Shown: piece after piece, positions 38,441 to 48,965 of the stretch
Numbering within the stretch: position 1 is the stretch's first letter
Layout: every line of letters starts with the position of its first letter
Origin: Isotricha intestinalis
Lineage: Eukaryota; Ciliophora; Litostomatea; Vestibuliferida; Isotrichidae
Length of the DNA stretch: 64,000 bases
Direction: 5' to 3'
NCBI GenBank assembly: GCA_023807065.1
Contig: JAJJLU010003477.1
Span: 19,534-83,533, forward strand
Position numbers and translations under genes: made by a program
The notes under the pieces: model-generated
Database searches by the model: none
What the model saw: the letters and a program-made list of their open reading frames with translations, nothing else
Told to the model about the DNA's origin: nothing

Positions 38441-40093
38441 TTATCTTTTTTCTCTTTCGTTTTTAATATATAATTCGACTTTTCTTTTTTGAGAATTCAT
38501 ATATTGATTAAATATTAATTGTTGAATTTTATTTTCTTTTTCTTCTATTATATCATCATTGATAAATTCCAATTCATCCATTTCAGAATATCTTTTATTT
38601 TTAGAACTTTCTTTAGATATATTTTTATCTAAAAATTTACTTCTTATTCTTTTTCCCTTTTTTAAATTCTCTTCAATTTCTTTTTCTCTTAACATATTTA
38701 AAAATTCTTTTTTACTATGACATAAGAATAAAATATCAATGTTTTTTTCAGCTTCTATTAAATAATTATTATATAAATTAATTAAATAATCTTCATTATT
38801 TAAATCAATATTATTATTATTTTGTTGTAAAACTGAATTTTCTGAATTAACGTTTAATATTGAATTATCTTCTGAATTTACAATAGATTTATCTGTTGTT
38901 TTTTCACATAATTTTTTTATATTATTAATTACTCTATCATATTTTAAAGAAACATCAGAAAAAATTTCTTGATTTTCTAGATATTTCCTTGTTAAATCTT
39001 CATCTTCTTTTATTAAATTGTTATTTAATTTTTTATTTTCTATATCTATTGTTTTAATTGCTTTTATTTCTTTATTATTTTCATTCTCTTTTATAACAAT
39101 TGAACTTTTTAATTCATTTAATTTATTATTTAATTCTTCTATTCTTTTTTCAATAATACTTTTTTCTTTTTCTTTAGAAATAACTTTACAAATTGTATAA
39201 TTAAATTTTTTATCTTTGAAAATAATTTTATCAACCATAACTTTTAAATTAGAAGTTCCAGAAAATAATTTAATTTTTCTGAAAGCTTCTTCTAATTCTA
39301 TATTTTCTATTAATTTTTTAGTCATTTTTTTATTAAGATAATTATCCAATAAGTATAATAATTGTAAAGTATGTCTTTTATTAATTTCTTCTTTATCATT
39401 AATTGAATTTTTAGCATCATGAGCAATTTTTTTTTGTCTATTATATCTTTCATTTGCAGAATTTAAAAACATCCATTTTTGTTTTATTATTGTTTTATAA
39501 TAACCTAATTGAAGCTCAAATTCATTTTTTTTAAAATTATTTTTCTTCTTTTGATCTGTTATTTTATTATATATTTGGTTATATTTTTCTCTTATTTCAT
39601 TCTCATATAATTTTTCTCTTTGTAATTTAAATTTTAATTTATTTTGTTTTTGTTCATTTAAGTTTAATTCTTTTATTTTTCCTTCTATATCTATTTTTAA
39701 TTTGTTTATCATTGTATTATATGTTTTTGTATCAAATATTTCTTCTCTTAATTTTTTTTTATTTTCTGTCATTGCTTCTTTTATATTATCATTCATAAAA
39801 TTTATTTCATCACTTTTTTTTTTTGTTTTCATATCCATTGTTTCAATTGAATATATTTGCTTTTCTATATTATCTCTTTCTTTTTCTATTTTCCTTCTTT
39901 CTAATATTAAATTATCATATTCACTTTTTAATCCTATCAATATTTTTGTTAAATCATTTATTTGTTTTTTGCTTAGCATATCTACGTTTTCATCTACGGA
40001 TGCTAAATAATATTTCTTTCTATTTGATTCCATATAACTTCCTTTTATTTTCTCATAATTTTTGGATTCATTGTTAAAATCGTAAGTTAACAT
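38441..40093 (-). CDS. Coiled-coil protein resembling outer dynein arm docking subunits
   Basis: A 550-residue protein, mostly coiled coil from about 45 to 400. Its organisation resembles ODA docking-complex proteins (CCDC151/CCDC63/CCDC114 group): an N-terminal long coil, a conserved central island with EEAFRKIKLFSGTSNLKVMV near residue 265 (compare the family pattern of a helix followed by I-K-x-x-x-G), then another coil. The basic tail ends in KVELYIKNEREKR. If correct, it would fix dynein arms on ciliary doublets, supporting a ciliated organism. The family call is tentative. Confidence 0.55.
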   Translation of the reverse strand: MLTYDFNNESKNYEKIKGSYMESNRKKYYLASVDENVDMLSKKQINDLTKILIGLKSEYDNLILERRKIEKERDNIEKQIYSIETMDMKTKKKSDEINFMNDNIKEAMTENKKKLREEIFDTKTYNTMINKLKIDIEGKIKELNLNEQKQNKLKFKLQREKLYENEIREKYNQIYNKITDQKKKNNFKKNEFELQLGYYKTIIKQKWMFLNSANERYNRQKKIAHDAKNSINDKEEINKRHTLQLLYLLDNYLNKKMTKKLIENIELEEAFRKIKLFSGTSNLKVMVDKIIFKDKKFNYTICKVISKEKEKSIIEKRIEELNNKLNELKSSIVIKENENNKEIKAIKTIDIENKKLNNNLIKEDEDLTRKYLENQEIFSDVSLKYDRVINNIKKLCEKTTDKSIVNSEDNSILNVNSENSVLQQNNNNIDLNNEDYLINLYNNYLIEAEKNIDILFLCHSKKEFLNMLREKEIEENLKKGKRIRSKFLDKNISKESSKNKRYSEMDELEFINDDIIEEKENKIQQLIFNQYMNSQKRKVELYIKNEREKR

Positions 40094-40339
40094 TTTATTT
40101 TTAAAAAAAATGAAAAATTATTATTTTCTTTTCATTTTATTTATAACCAAAATATATAATGGAAAAAAAAGTAATTAAATTAACTTATTATAAATTCTTT
40201 ATAGAATAAGTATTTATAAATACCAAATTAATTAATTATATAAAAAGTAAATAAATTCATTTAAAAAACAATTTCAAAACATAATTAATCATCATACAAA
40301 AAAATATATTTCCCAAAAAAATAATCCTCACAAAAAAAA

Positions 40340-41995
40340 TCAAATAACATTATTAATAATACTTTTCATCATTTTAACAAATTCTTCAAAACTTAAAGAA
40401 CCATCATGATTAATATCATTTTCATCAAAACATTTTTTTAACTGTTGTTGAGCTTTAATATTATTTTTATTTTTTTCATTTTGATAAAATAAATTAGTGA
40501 CTTCTTCAAGAGTAATATTTCCATTTCCATCCCGATCAAAATAATTAAAAGCAAATTTAATAAAATCTCCATTTAAAAAATATTGTTTATCAATAGCAGC
40601 TCTAATAAATTCTTCATATTCAATAAATCCATTATGATCAGTATCAATATGATTAAAAATTAATTCAACTTCATTTTTTAATTTATCACCTTCAGAATAT
40701 AAATATTGTTGTAATCCATTAAATAATTCTTCTTTAGAAATTTTTCCATCTCCATTCTCATCAATTTTATTAAATAATTTAATAGCATCATGAGCTTGAT
40801 TTAATTGAGTATTATTATGTACTAAATAAGCAATAACAGCACATCTTAAAATATTATCACTTCTATAATTAATTAAATTACCAATTAATTTAATTGTATT
40901 TATTTCATTTATTGAATTTATTTCATTCATTTCTTTCGAAATTTCAATTGAAAACCAATTATGTTTTAAAGCTTCTTCAGCAGATAATCTTTTCTTACAA
41001 TCTATTATTAATAATTTCCTTATTAAATCTTTTGCATTTTCTGATATTATTCCCCAAGGATAACTTTCCATATCATATTTACCTTTTTGAATTTTATCAA
41101 ATATTTCTTTCTCATTTTTACCATTAAATGGTGTTTTCCCAGTTAACATTATATACATTATTACTCCACAAGACCATAAATCACATTTTTCATTATAATT
41201 TTTATTTAAAACTTCAGGAGCTATATAATATGAACTTCCTATTAATAAATGTTCTTTCTTTGTTTTTGAAAAAACTTTCGCTGTTCCAAAATCTATTATT
41301 TTTATTGGATGAAATCCATTCTTCATTCTTTTTACTATTAATATATTTTCTGGCTTTAAATCTCTATGAACTATATTCATATTATGACAATAATGAATTG
41401 CTAATAATATTTCTCTCATATAATATGCTGATAATTCTTCATTAAAAGGTGCTTTTGATTTTATTTCCTTTAATAATTCTCCTTCTTGACAAAATTCTGT
41501 TATTATATTATATTCCATTTTTAAAGAAAAAAAATCCAATATTTTTAATATATTTGGATGGTCCATTTTTTTTAAAAGTTCTATTTCATTTAATAAATTT
41601 TCTTCATTTATTTTATTATTTGGATTTTTTTTTATAACTTTCATTGCATAATATTTATGTAATTCTCTATGTTTTACTAAATATACTGTTCCATAAGAAC
41701 CTGAACCTAAAGTTTTTTCTCTACAATATACTAAATCTGGTTCTTGAGAAGATTTAGATATAAAAACATTTGAATCTATTGATACTAATATTTTATTTTG
41801 CTTTTTTTTATTAGTTATATTTTGCTTTTGAACTGTTTTTGGACTTAAATCTCTATCTAATGACGTTATTGTTGATTCAAAAAAATCATTTGATTCTTTA
41901 AAAGTTATTTTACTCTTTCTTCTTTGATTTTCTATTCTTGTCTTCTTTTTATTTATTGATATTTGTGATTTTTTGGTTAAACATGTTGATCCCAT
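40340..41995 (-). CDS. Calcium-dependent protein kinase (CDPK)
   Basis: A 551-residue kinase with classical CDPK layout. The N-terminus MGSTCLTKK has Gly2 for myristoylation and Cys5 for palmitoylation, predicting membrane association. The Ser/Thr kinase domain is about 90-347: glycine loop LGSGSYGTV (96-104), Lys119, HRDLKPEN from His210, DFG at 235-237, APE at 259-261. A junction/autoinhibitory segment (350-400) leads to four EF-hands with complete loops at 412-423, 451-462, 487-498 and 526-537 (DENGDGKISKEE, DTDHNGFIEYEE, DRDGNGNITLEE, DINHDGSLSFEE). It should be activated directly by Ca2+. The gene ends in TGA, evidence that TGA is a stop here. CDPKs are known from plants, ciliates, apicomplexans and other protists. 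Confidence 0.97.
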   Translation of the reverse strand: MGSTCLTKKSQISINKKKTRIENQRRKSKITFKESNDFFESTITSLDRDLSPKTVQKQNITNKKKQNKILVSIDSNVFISKSSQEPDLVYCREKTLGSGSYGTVYLVKHRELHKYYAMKVIKKNPNNKINEENLLNEIELLKKMDHPNILKILDFFSLKMEYNIITEFCQEGELLKEIKSKAPFNEELSAYYMREILLAIHYCHNMNIVHRDLKPENILIVKRMKNGFHPIKIIDFGTAKVFSKTKKEHLLIGSSYYIAPEVLNKNYNEKCDLWSCGVIMYIMLTGKTPFNGKNEKEIFDKIQKGKYDMESYPWGIISENAKDLIRKLLIIDCKKRLSAEEALKHNWFSIEISKEMNEINSINEINTIKLIGNLINYRSDNILRCAVIAYLVHNNTQLNQAHDAIKLFNKIDENGDGKISKEELFNGLQQYLYSEGDKLKNEVELIFNHIDTDHNGFIEYEEFIRAAIDKQYFLNGDFIKFAFNYFDRDGNGNITLEEVTNLFYQNEKNKNNIKAQQQLKKCFDENDINHDGSLSFEEFVKMMKSIINNVI

Positions 41996-42264
41996 TATAC
42001 TATATTTTGAATAATTTTTGGAAATTTATTTATTTTTTTATTTTTTTCTTTCAAAAGGATTTATTTTTCATAATATTTTAATAATAAAAATCTTTATTTA
42101 TTGTTGCTCTATTGAAGTTTAGTATTCATTTTCTTATAATTATAACATTAATTAAAACAACAAATTCTTTAATTTCCAAATAATAATTTGAATAACATTA
42201 TTTATTAATTTAAATTTAATAAAAAAACAATAAAAAAATTTAAATAAAATAAATATAGTATAAT

Positions 42265-45200
42265 TTATCCTGAACTAAAGGAACTTTTCCTTCTATTAAT
42301 AGAAACTTTCCTGATATTATTTTCAAATTCTTCTTTACTCATTTTTAATTTAACATAATCTATTTTTAAAATATATTGAGCAGCAAATTCCATTTGTGTT
42401 AACAAGAACCCATTAATTCCTTTTTGACTATTTCCGAGGAAGCATTTAATATAATAAATATTACTAAAAAATCTTTTAGGTTTAGCTTTAATAATAATAT
42501 ATTGAAAAATAGGACTTAAATCATCAGCTCCAGCATCATCATTTTTTCCGGTTGAAAATTTAATAGTAGTATTAATAGTATTATGTGCTTCTGCTATTGA
42601 TTTTAATTTATCAAAAACTGTTTTTCCTTCATCTATCTTACTTATACATTTTTCTGCAAATTTCAATTCATTTACATATATTTTCTTCACATCTAATTTA
42701 TCTGGTGTTATCCATGATAATTTACTCACTTTTATATAAAATTCATTGTCTTTTTCAAGAGGATTTTTAGGAAATACTGATTTATATATTTTCTTTAATA
42801 TGTAGTTTTGAATCCCTTCTTTTATAAATAATTTTTCTATATCTGAATCTTTGTTAAATATTTCTGATTTGTTTATTGAGTTTTGAATTATTTCTATATA
42901 ATCATTTAATGTTTTATAAAATTTATGCCTTTGTTCTCCTTTTGCTATATCTTCTTTTACATAATAATTTATTGGATTTGGTAAGTTTTTAAATTTCGAA
43001 TTATCACTATTAAAAATTTTAATGAATTCTGATATTTTTTTTAATAATATAATATTTGGATCTTTCTTATTTAATAAATTTATTTTCTGTGGTATTTCTG
43101 TTGTTATTGAAAATGTTGGAAGTATTTTATCATCTTCTTCATCTTCATTATTATTATCATTATTTAATTTAATTATTAAATTTGAATCAAATTTCGATTT
43201 ATTAAATATCATATATACTATTATTTCTTGTTTTAATATGAATTTTTCCATTTTCATTAATCTTTCTATTTGTCTTACTTTAAATATATTTTTCCTTGTC
43301 TTTTCTATTATTTTCTCAGAGCATCTTTGATTTAAACCAAAACGAGTATTAACAATAGAACTAAAATTTCTTAATTTTTGTAAAGTATCATATTCTTCTT
43401 TAAATATAATTTCATATAATTTTTGAAGATCATTTGTTAAATAATCTTCACTTAACATTTCAATATTATTTAATATATATTGTGAATACCAAATTAAAGG
43501 AATTCCATTATATAATTCACTATCTTCAGTATCATCAAAATCATCTAAAGTATATTTTACAGCAAGAAAAAAATTTTTAGAACAATTTGAAATATTTAAA
43601 TATGGATAATCTTTACTATTTAATAAATTTAATCCAGTTAAAACTGTTTTAATACATATTTTAACTCTATGTAATATAAAATCAATATCATTATTATCTT
43701 TTATTTCTGGAAATGTATTTTCTTTTGGATTAAGTAAATTACTATATTCTGGATTTTCTTCTTCTTTAAATATTAAAAAAAATTTCCTTTCTGATTTACT
43801 TTTTATAACCAATTGATCTAATTTATATTCATCACTTATTATTCTTCCCATTGTTTTAGAAAATAAATTAAATTTTGGTAAATCTTTAAATTCATTTAGA
43901 TTATTTCTAATTATTTTAATTAAAAAAAGTATATCTTCAATACTAAAACAAATACATTGAATAGTATAAATTTCTTCTTTATTTTCTTCAAAATAATTAT
44001 ATAATTCGTTTCCTTTATATTCAACAATTTTATTATCATTATCATTATCATTATTAATATTATTTAATATTAGATTTCTAATAATAGGAAAATCATTTTC
44101 TTCTAATTTTTTTTTTAATAAATTATCAACTACTCTAGGTAAAGGAACATCAATTAAATTATCATAAAATTTATTAATTAAGGGAATAACTTCAATAAGA
44201 TAATGATTAAATAAAGTAAAATCAGTTTCTAAATTAGATTCAAATAAACTTCCTCTATTTATTTGAGTTAAAACTTTAGATATTTCAATTAAACAATTTC
44301 TAGTCTTTCTAGATAAAATAGTTGAAGTTATTATTGCATTAATATCACAATTAATTAATATTGGTAATATACATTTTCCAAAAATAAACTCTCCAATAAA
44401 AGCATTTTTTTCATATTTACTTATTTTATTAAATTTCTTTTTAATTAACATAAATATTATTTTACAAATACATCTTAATGCATATGGTATTGCTGCAATT
44501 TTATCAATTAAACTTTGGATTATTGTATCTATATATTTTTGTATTTTTTGAAAATTTTCTTTATATTTCTTTAATATTTCATATCTTTGTTGTTCTGGAA
44601 ATTCTTTTAAACTTTTTAAAAATTTTTTATTTGTAAAAATATCTGAATCTTTATTTATTCTTTCTAATTGACGATGATAAAATTCTTTTAAATTAATATC
44701 TTTTTCTTTATTATATCTTTCATTTAATTCATTTTGAGTCAAATCATTTTTATAATCATAATTAATATTTGAATTTTTTCTTTTTTTATAGTTACTATCA
44801 ATACTAATATTTGAACTTTGACTATTATTATTAATATTATTTGAACTTAATTTATCTTCTTCATCTTCTTCTTCTTCTTCTTCTTCTTCATTTTCATTTT
44901 TCTTTTCTTTGAAAATAAATTTAGTATGAAAATTTATTTTACAATGAGGAATATTTTTGGTTAAAAAAATATTTTCAGGCTCATAAATATTTTTCATTTC
45001 ATTCCCTTCATTATCTTTTTTTTTAATGTTTTTATCAATATAAATTTTAATATTACTTAAATTTAAATCTAAACAATCATTAGAATTATTTTCAATGGAT
45101 AAAATTAAAGAACTTAAAGTCATAGATAAATAATTTTTTAATTCTTGTTTCTTAATATAACTTTTAAGAAAAAGTCCAATAATAGTATTTTCAGAATCTA

Positions 45201-45789
45201 AAAAAGCAGAAACGGAAGCACTATTCATTGAAGAAATTTCTTTTTCTAAAAGTAAATATATTAAAATTAATAACTCTTCTTGTTCTGGATTTGGAATTAA
45301 TATATTATCATAAAATTGATTACAAATTAAATCAATTAAAGATTCTATTTCTTTTTTATTATCAAGTAAAATATCTTCATCATTAATTAATGAAAATATT
45401 TTTAATATATAATCATAATTATTTCTCATTAAAAATAATAATTTACTTATAGGATCATATGCATCTTGTAAACATTCTTCTGCTTCTTGAAATTCATTAA
45501 ATTTTCTTAATTTTTTTAATTCATATTTATCTATTAAAATTATATTTTCTGAAATTTCACGAATTTCTAGTTTTGATATATAATATTTTCTATAATTTTC
45601 TATTAATTTATTTTTATATATTTCTTGTTGACTTGTTATCATTTCTTTTAATGTTATTTCTTCTTTTATTGTCTTTTGAAGAATATACCATTTATCTATT
45701 ATTTCTTTTACTTTATTTTCTTCATTATTATCTTCTGTTTTTATTTCTTCATTTTTTTCACTTTTTTTTTTGAAAATTACATTTTCCAT
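42265..45789 (-). CDS. RasGAP plus VPS9-domain protein (GAPVD1/RME-6-like)
   Basis: A 1,174-residue protein. Residues about 110-560 follow the RasGAP fold (FLKSYIKKQELKNYLSMTLS; YALRCICKIIFMLIKKKF; GEFIFGKCILPILIN). Residues about 1010-1150 are a VPS9 domain with the hallmark ADDLSPIFQYIIIKAKP (starting at 1088) and FFSNIYYIKCFL. The pair is diagnostic of GAPVD1/RME-6, which activates Rab5-type GTPases in endocytosis. The position of the RasGAP arginine finger reads FLDSENTIIG with no Arg, so GAP activity may be lost or altered. Acidic repeats near 300-330 (EEEEEEEDEEDK) are low complexity. A poorly conserved middle links the domains. Confidence 0.85.
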   Translation of the reverse strand: MENVIFKKKSEKNEEIKTEDNNEENKVKEIIDKWYILQKTIKEEITLKEMITSQQEIYKNKLIENYRKYYISKLEIREISENIILIDKYELKKLRKFNEFQEAEECLQDAYDPISKLLFLMRNNYDYILKIFSLINDEDILLDNKKEIESLIDLICNQFYDNILIPNPEQEELLILIYLLLEKEISSMNSASVSAFLDSENTIIGLFLKSYIKKQELKNYLSMTLSSLILSIENNSNDCLDLNLSNIKIYIDKNIKKKDNEGNEMKNIYEPENIFLTKNIPHCKINFHTKFIFKEKKNENEEEEEEEEDEEDKLSSNNINNNSQSSNISIDSNYKKRKNSNINYDYKNDLTQNELNERYNKEKDINLKEFYHRQLERINKDSDIFTNKKFLKSLKEFPEQQRYEILKKYKENFQKIQKYIDTIIQSLIDKIAAIPYALRCICKIIFMLIKKKFNKISKYEKNAFIGEFIFGKCILPILINCDINAIITSTILSRKTRNCLIEISKVLTQINRGSLFESNLETDFTLFNHYLIEVIPLINKFYDNLIDVPLPRVVDNLLKKKLEENDFPIIRNLILNNINNDNDNDNKIVEYKGNELYNYFEENKEEIYTIQCICFSIEDILFLIKIIRNNLNEFKDLPKFNLFSKTMGRIISDEYKLDQLVIKSKSERKFFLIFKEEENPEYSNLLNPKENTFPEIKDNNDIDFILHRVKICIKTVLTGLNLLNSKDYPYLNISNCSKNFFLAVKYTLDDFDDTEDSELYNGIPLIWYSQYILNNIEMLSEDYLTNDLQKLYEIIFKEEYDTLQKLRNFSSIVNTRFGLNQRCSEKIIEKTRKNIFKVRQIERLMKMEKFILKQEIIVYMIFNKSKFDSNLIIKLNNDNNNEDEEDDKILPTFSITTEIPQKINLLNKKDPNIILLKKISEFIKIFNSDNSKFKNLPNPINYYVKEDIAKGEQRHKFYKTLNDYIEIIQNSINKSEIFNKDSDIEKLFIKEGIQNYILKKIYKSVFPKNPLEKDNEFYIKVSKLSWITPDKLDVKKIYVNELKFAEKCISKIDEGKTVFDKLKSIAEAHNTINTTIKFSTGKNDDAGADDLSPIFQYIIIKAKPKRFFSNIYYIKCFLGNSQKGINGFLLTQMEFAAQYILKIDYVKLKMSKEEFENNIRKVSINRRKSSFSSG

Positions 45790-45852
45790 TTCACTTTTTT
45801 TAAATAATTAACAATAATTATTATTTAATTTTCTATTTTTTAATTATTTCTG

Positions 45853-48138
45853 ATGGTTAAGTTTATGAAATTTTTTAGAAAAATTCAAAAAAAAGAATGG
45901 GAAAAAGATTATATAGATTATAAATCATTAAAGCATTTCATAAAGGAAAATATTAATGATAAAAATTTTGATGTTTTATATAATTTTACTTCTAAATTAG
46001 ATAATGAAATAAGAAAAATTTTTGTTTTTTACATGAATCAAGAATCTAAGATTTATATTTCAATTAATCAATGTTTACATAATAAAAAAAATTATCACAA
46101 TTATGATGAATTTAATTTATTTGATGAATTAAATATTTTAGCTGGAATATCAGTTTTATTATATGATTTAATAATTTATATAAAATATAATATACAAGCT
46201 ACTGAAAAAATTCTTAAAAAATTTGATAAAAAATTTTATTCTTTTACTCAAGGTACTTATACTGCTAAATATTATCATTCTAAAATTACTGATGAAGGAA
46301 GTGATTTAAATTATATTTTTAAATTTAAAATTGTTAATGAAGTGATTTCTATTATTAATGAATTATCTTTAAAAATTCAAACTCAAATAAAAAATTTAAA
46401 TAGAAGGAAAACTTATACAAAAAATGATTTAAAAACTAATGAACAAATTAATATATTAAATAAAGAGCACAAAATATTATATTCAAAAAATAATAATGAA
46501 AATAATTTACAAACTGTGAAAAATAATATTCAAAATTATATAAAAATAATAAATTTAAATCAAGGTAAAATAGAAAATCCATATAGAAATTTAGAAAACA
46601 CATATAAATTATGGAAAATAGAATATTCAGATATATCAGATTTATCAACAAGTTTTGATATATATAATTCAGAAGATATAGATAATAATTATAGAAATGA
46701 AAAATTTTTAGATTCTAAAGTTTCAAATAATGATTTAAGTCAATTTTTTATTGATCAAAAAATTTATGATAATTCTTATATTTTATATTCATGTTTTATA
46801 TTATATGGAATTCTTGAATTATTAATTATAACTGATAATCATTCTTTTATTATAAAAAATACTACTCAAATTTCTTATAAAAAAATGGGAATTACTTTAA
46901 TTTCTTGTCCTTTAGGAATGATTAGTTTAAATTTTATTGCAAAATTTATTAAAATCAATTCTTTCAAATCATTTTTAATTGTTTCTTTATTCTTTTCAAT
47001 TATTGGTTCTATTTTATATTGTTTTGATAATATTTTGTTTAAAATTACAGGAAGATTTTTAATTGGTTTATCTCTCAATGAAATATTACTTAAAAAATAT
47101 ATTATACAAGTTTTCCCAAATAAAAAAATAAGAAATTATTTTTCAAATATAAGATTATTTTCAATTTTCGGAAAAATAGTTTCAAGATTAATTGTAATTT
47201 TTGGAATATATATAAAAGAAAAAATTAATGAATTTAGTACATTTTTTTATTCTTCAATAATATGTGCATTTTTTTCATTTATTATTTTAATAATAATTAT
47301 ATGTAAATTTAAAGTAACTATTGATAGTTTAAATTATACCTTTTCAAGTAAAGAAATGACTTTTTATGTGAACAATAATAATAATGATTTAGATAGTAAA
47401 TTATTAAATGAAAAAATGAATAGAATTAATATTGAACATAATAATGATAATGCAGATTTAGTTGCAAAATCTATTGAAGAAATAATTAAAAAAACTCATA
47501 TTAATAATATTATCATTTTTATTTTATTATGTTTAACTTATTTAATGACTTTTTCAACATTTCATTCTTTTTTAATTTATATTTCAAATTTCTTTGCTTT
47601 AGAAAAAAAATTTATTGAATTGTTTATAATTATATATTGGTTAATAATTTTAATATTTGATTTCCTTTTCACTAATTTTTTAAAAAAAATAAATCAACCA
47701 AGAAGTTTATTCTTTCCATTAATTATTTCAAATGTTTTAGGATTAATATCATTTTTATTTAAAAATAAATTTATGGATTATCAATATATTACTTATATTT
47801 TATTTGGTTTTATATTATTAATGTCAATTTTATTAAATGTCTTAATTATATATTTATATGAAAAATTAATTGTAATTAATTATAAAATATTCTCAAAATT
47901 TTCATCGGTGTATGTTTTATATTTATCAGGAATAATAGGAATGATAATTGGATATGGAAACATATTTTTCTTTATAAATAAAGTAATCCATTTAAAAATG
48001 ATATGTATAATTCATGCTATAGGATATTTATTTATATTTATTTATACTTTAATAATGTATAAATCTTTAAAAATTGGAGCTATTCAGAGATTGTTAAAAA
48101 TGGAAGAAAACAGTGAAATTGAAAATATATATTTTTAA
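45853..48138 (+). CDS. SPX-MFS transporter (vacuolar phosphate transporter-like)
   Basis: A 761-residue membrane protein. Residues 1-190 are an SPX domain: start MVKFMKFFRKIQKKEWEKDY with YIDYKSLKHFIKE, and the third SPX helix around 140-165 (QGTYTAKYYHSKI). SPX domains bind inositol pyrophosphates and report phosphate status. From about residue 305 there are 11-12 membrane helices of MFS type. The layout matches SPX-MFS (PHT5/VPT-like) carriers that move phosphate across vacuolar or acidocalcisome membranes. The motif ITGRFLIGLSLNE (about 398) fits MFS helix 4. It is followed 32 bases later by another gene in the same direction. Confidence 0.9.
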   Translation: MVKFMKFFRKIQKKEWEKDYIDYKSLKHFIKENINDKNFDVLYNFTSKLDNEIRKIFVFYMNQESKIYISINQCLHNKKNYHNYDEFNLFDELNILAGISVLLYDLIIYIKYNIQATEKILKKFDKKFYSFTQGTYTAKYYHSKITDEGSDLNYIFKFKIVNEVISIINELSLKIQTQIKNLNRRKTYTKNDLKTNEQINILNKEHKILYSKNNNENNLQTVKNNIQNYIKIINLNQGKIENPYRNLENTYKLWKIEYSDISDLSTSFDIYNSEDIDNNYRNEKFLDSKVSNNDLSQFFIDQKIYDNSYILYSCFILYGILELLIITDNHSFIIKNTTQISYKKMGITLISCPLGMISLNFIAKFIKINSFKSFLIVSLFFSIIGSILYCFDNILFKITGRFLIGLSLNEILLKKYIIQVFPNKKIRNYFSNIRLFSIFGKIVSRLIVIFGIYIKEKINEFSTFFYSSIICAFFSFIILIIIICKFKVTIDSLNYTFSSKEMTFYVNNNNNDLDSKLLNEKMNRINIEHNNDNADLVAKSIEEIIKKTHINNIIIFILLCLTYLMTFSTFHSFLIYISNFFALEKKFIELFIIIYWLIILIFDFLFTNFLKKINQPRSLFFPLIISNVLGLISFLFKNKFMDYQYITYILFGFILLMSILLNVLIIYLYEKLIVINYKIFSKFSSVYVLYLSGIIGMIIGYGNIFFFINKVIHLKMICIIHAIGYLFIFIYTLIMYKSLKIGAIQRLLKMEENSEIENIYF

Positions 48139-48170
48139 ACTATTTAATTTATTAAATTTATTTAAAAAAA

Positions 48171-48914
48171 ATGGACGAAATTTCTGATAATAATCTTTAT
48201 TTATTATTTATTTTCCCAAATGAAAAGGAAGATTTTGACAAATTTGGTATTAATTATCAATTTCAAAATATGAATAGTTATATATGTTTTGATTTATTAA
48301 ATCAAAGAAAAAATAATATTTTCATCGGAAAAATTGGAGATAATTTTGATAATAAATTAATATCTGAATTATTTGGTGAAAAAATAATTTTACCTTTAAA
48401 TATGAATAAATGTATTTTAAAAATTACTTTTTTAAATAATATTTTAAATTTTGAAAATTCAGAATTAATTAAAGGAATAATATTACTTGAAGGTTATTAT
48501 CCAAATGAATTAAATGATTTTTCTAAATCAATAAAAGAATTTATTGAGAGTTTTATTAAAAATATTTCTGATATAATATTATATTTTAATTCAAGCATTG
48601 ATAATTCTATAAATGGTAAACAATTTTTAATAAAAAATGAAGGAATAATTTTACCAGATTATTTGAACAAACTTTTTGAATATAAATATGAAAATAAAAA
48701 CCAATGTGATTTATATTATTATAATAATAATGATATTAATATGCATACTATTAAATTTTTAAAAGAAAATATTTATAATTTAGATTTAATAAATAAAGAA
48801 GAAAATAATATAATAAATCTTTTTAAAACTTCTTTAATAAAGTATTTTAACTTCGAGAAAATTTTTTCTTTTGGGAATCACATATATATTTCAAGAAATA
48901 AAATAAACGTATAA
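48171..48914 (+). CDS. Hypothetical protein
   Basis: A 247-residue protein, 32 bases downstream of the SPX-MFS gene on the same strand. Beta-rich N-terminal half (NLYLLFIFPNEKEDF; CILKITFLNNIL; ELIKGIILLEGYYPNE) followed by helices. The overall pattern loosely resembles proteasome-assembly-chaperone folds, but nothing diagnostic is present. No signal peptide or membrane span. Function unknown. Confidence 0.65.
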   Translation: MDEISDNNLYLLFIFPNEKEDFDKFGINYQFQNMNSYICFDLLNQRKNNIFIGKIGDNFDNKLISELFGEKIILPLNMNKCILKITFLNNILNFENSELIKGIILLEGYYPNELNDFSKSIKEFIESFIKNISDIILYFNSSIDNSINGKQFLIKNEGIILPDYLNKLFEYKYENKNQCDLYYYNNNDINMHTIKFLKENIYNLDLINKEENNIINLFKTSLIKYFNFEKIFSFGNHIYISRNKINV

Positions 48915-48965
48915 TAACTTAAATAAAACAAATATATATTACAATATATAAAATGAAAGTAATTA

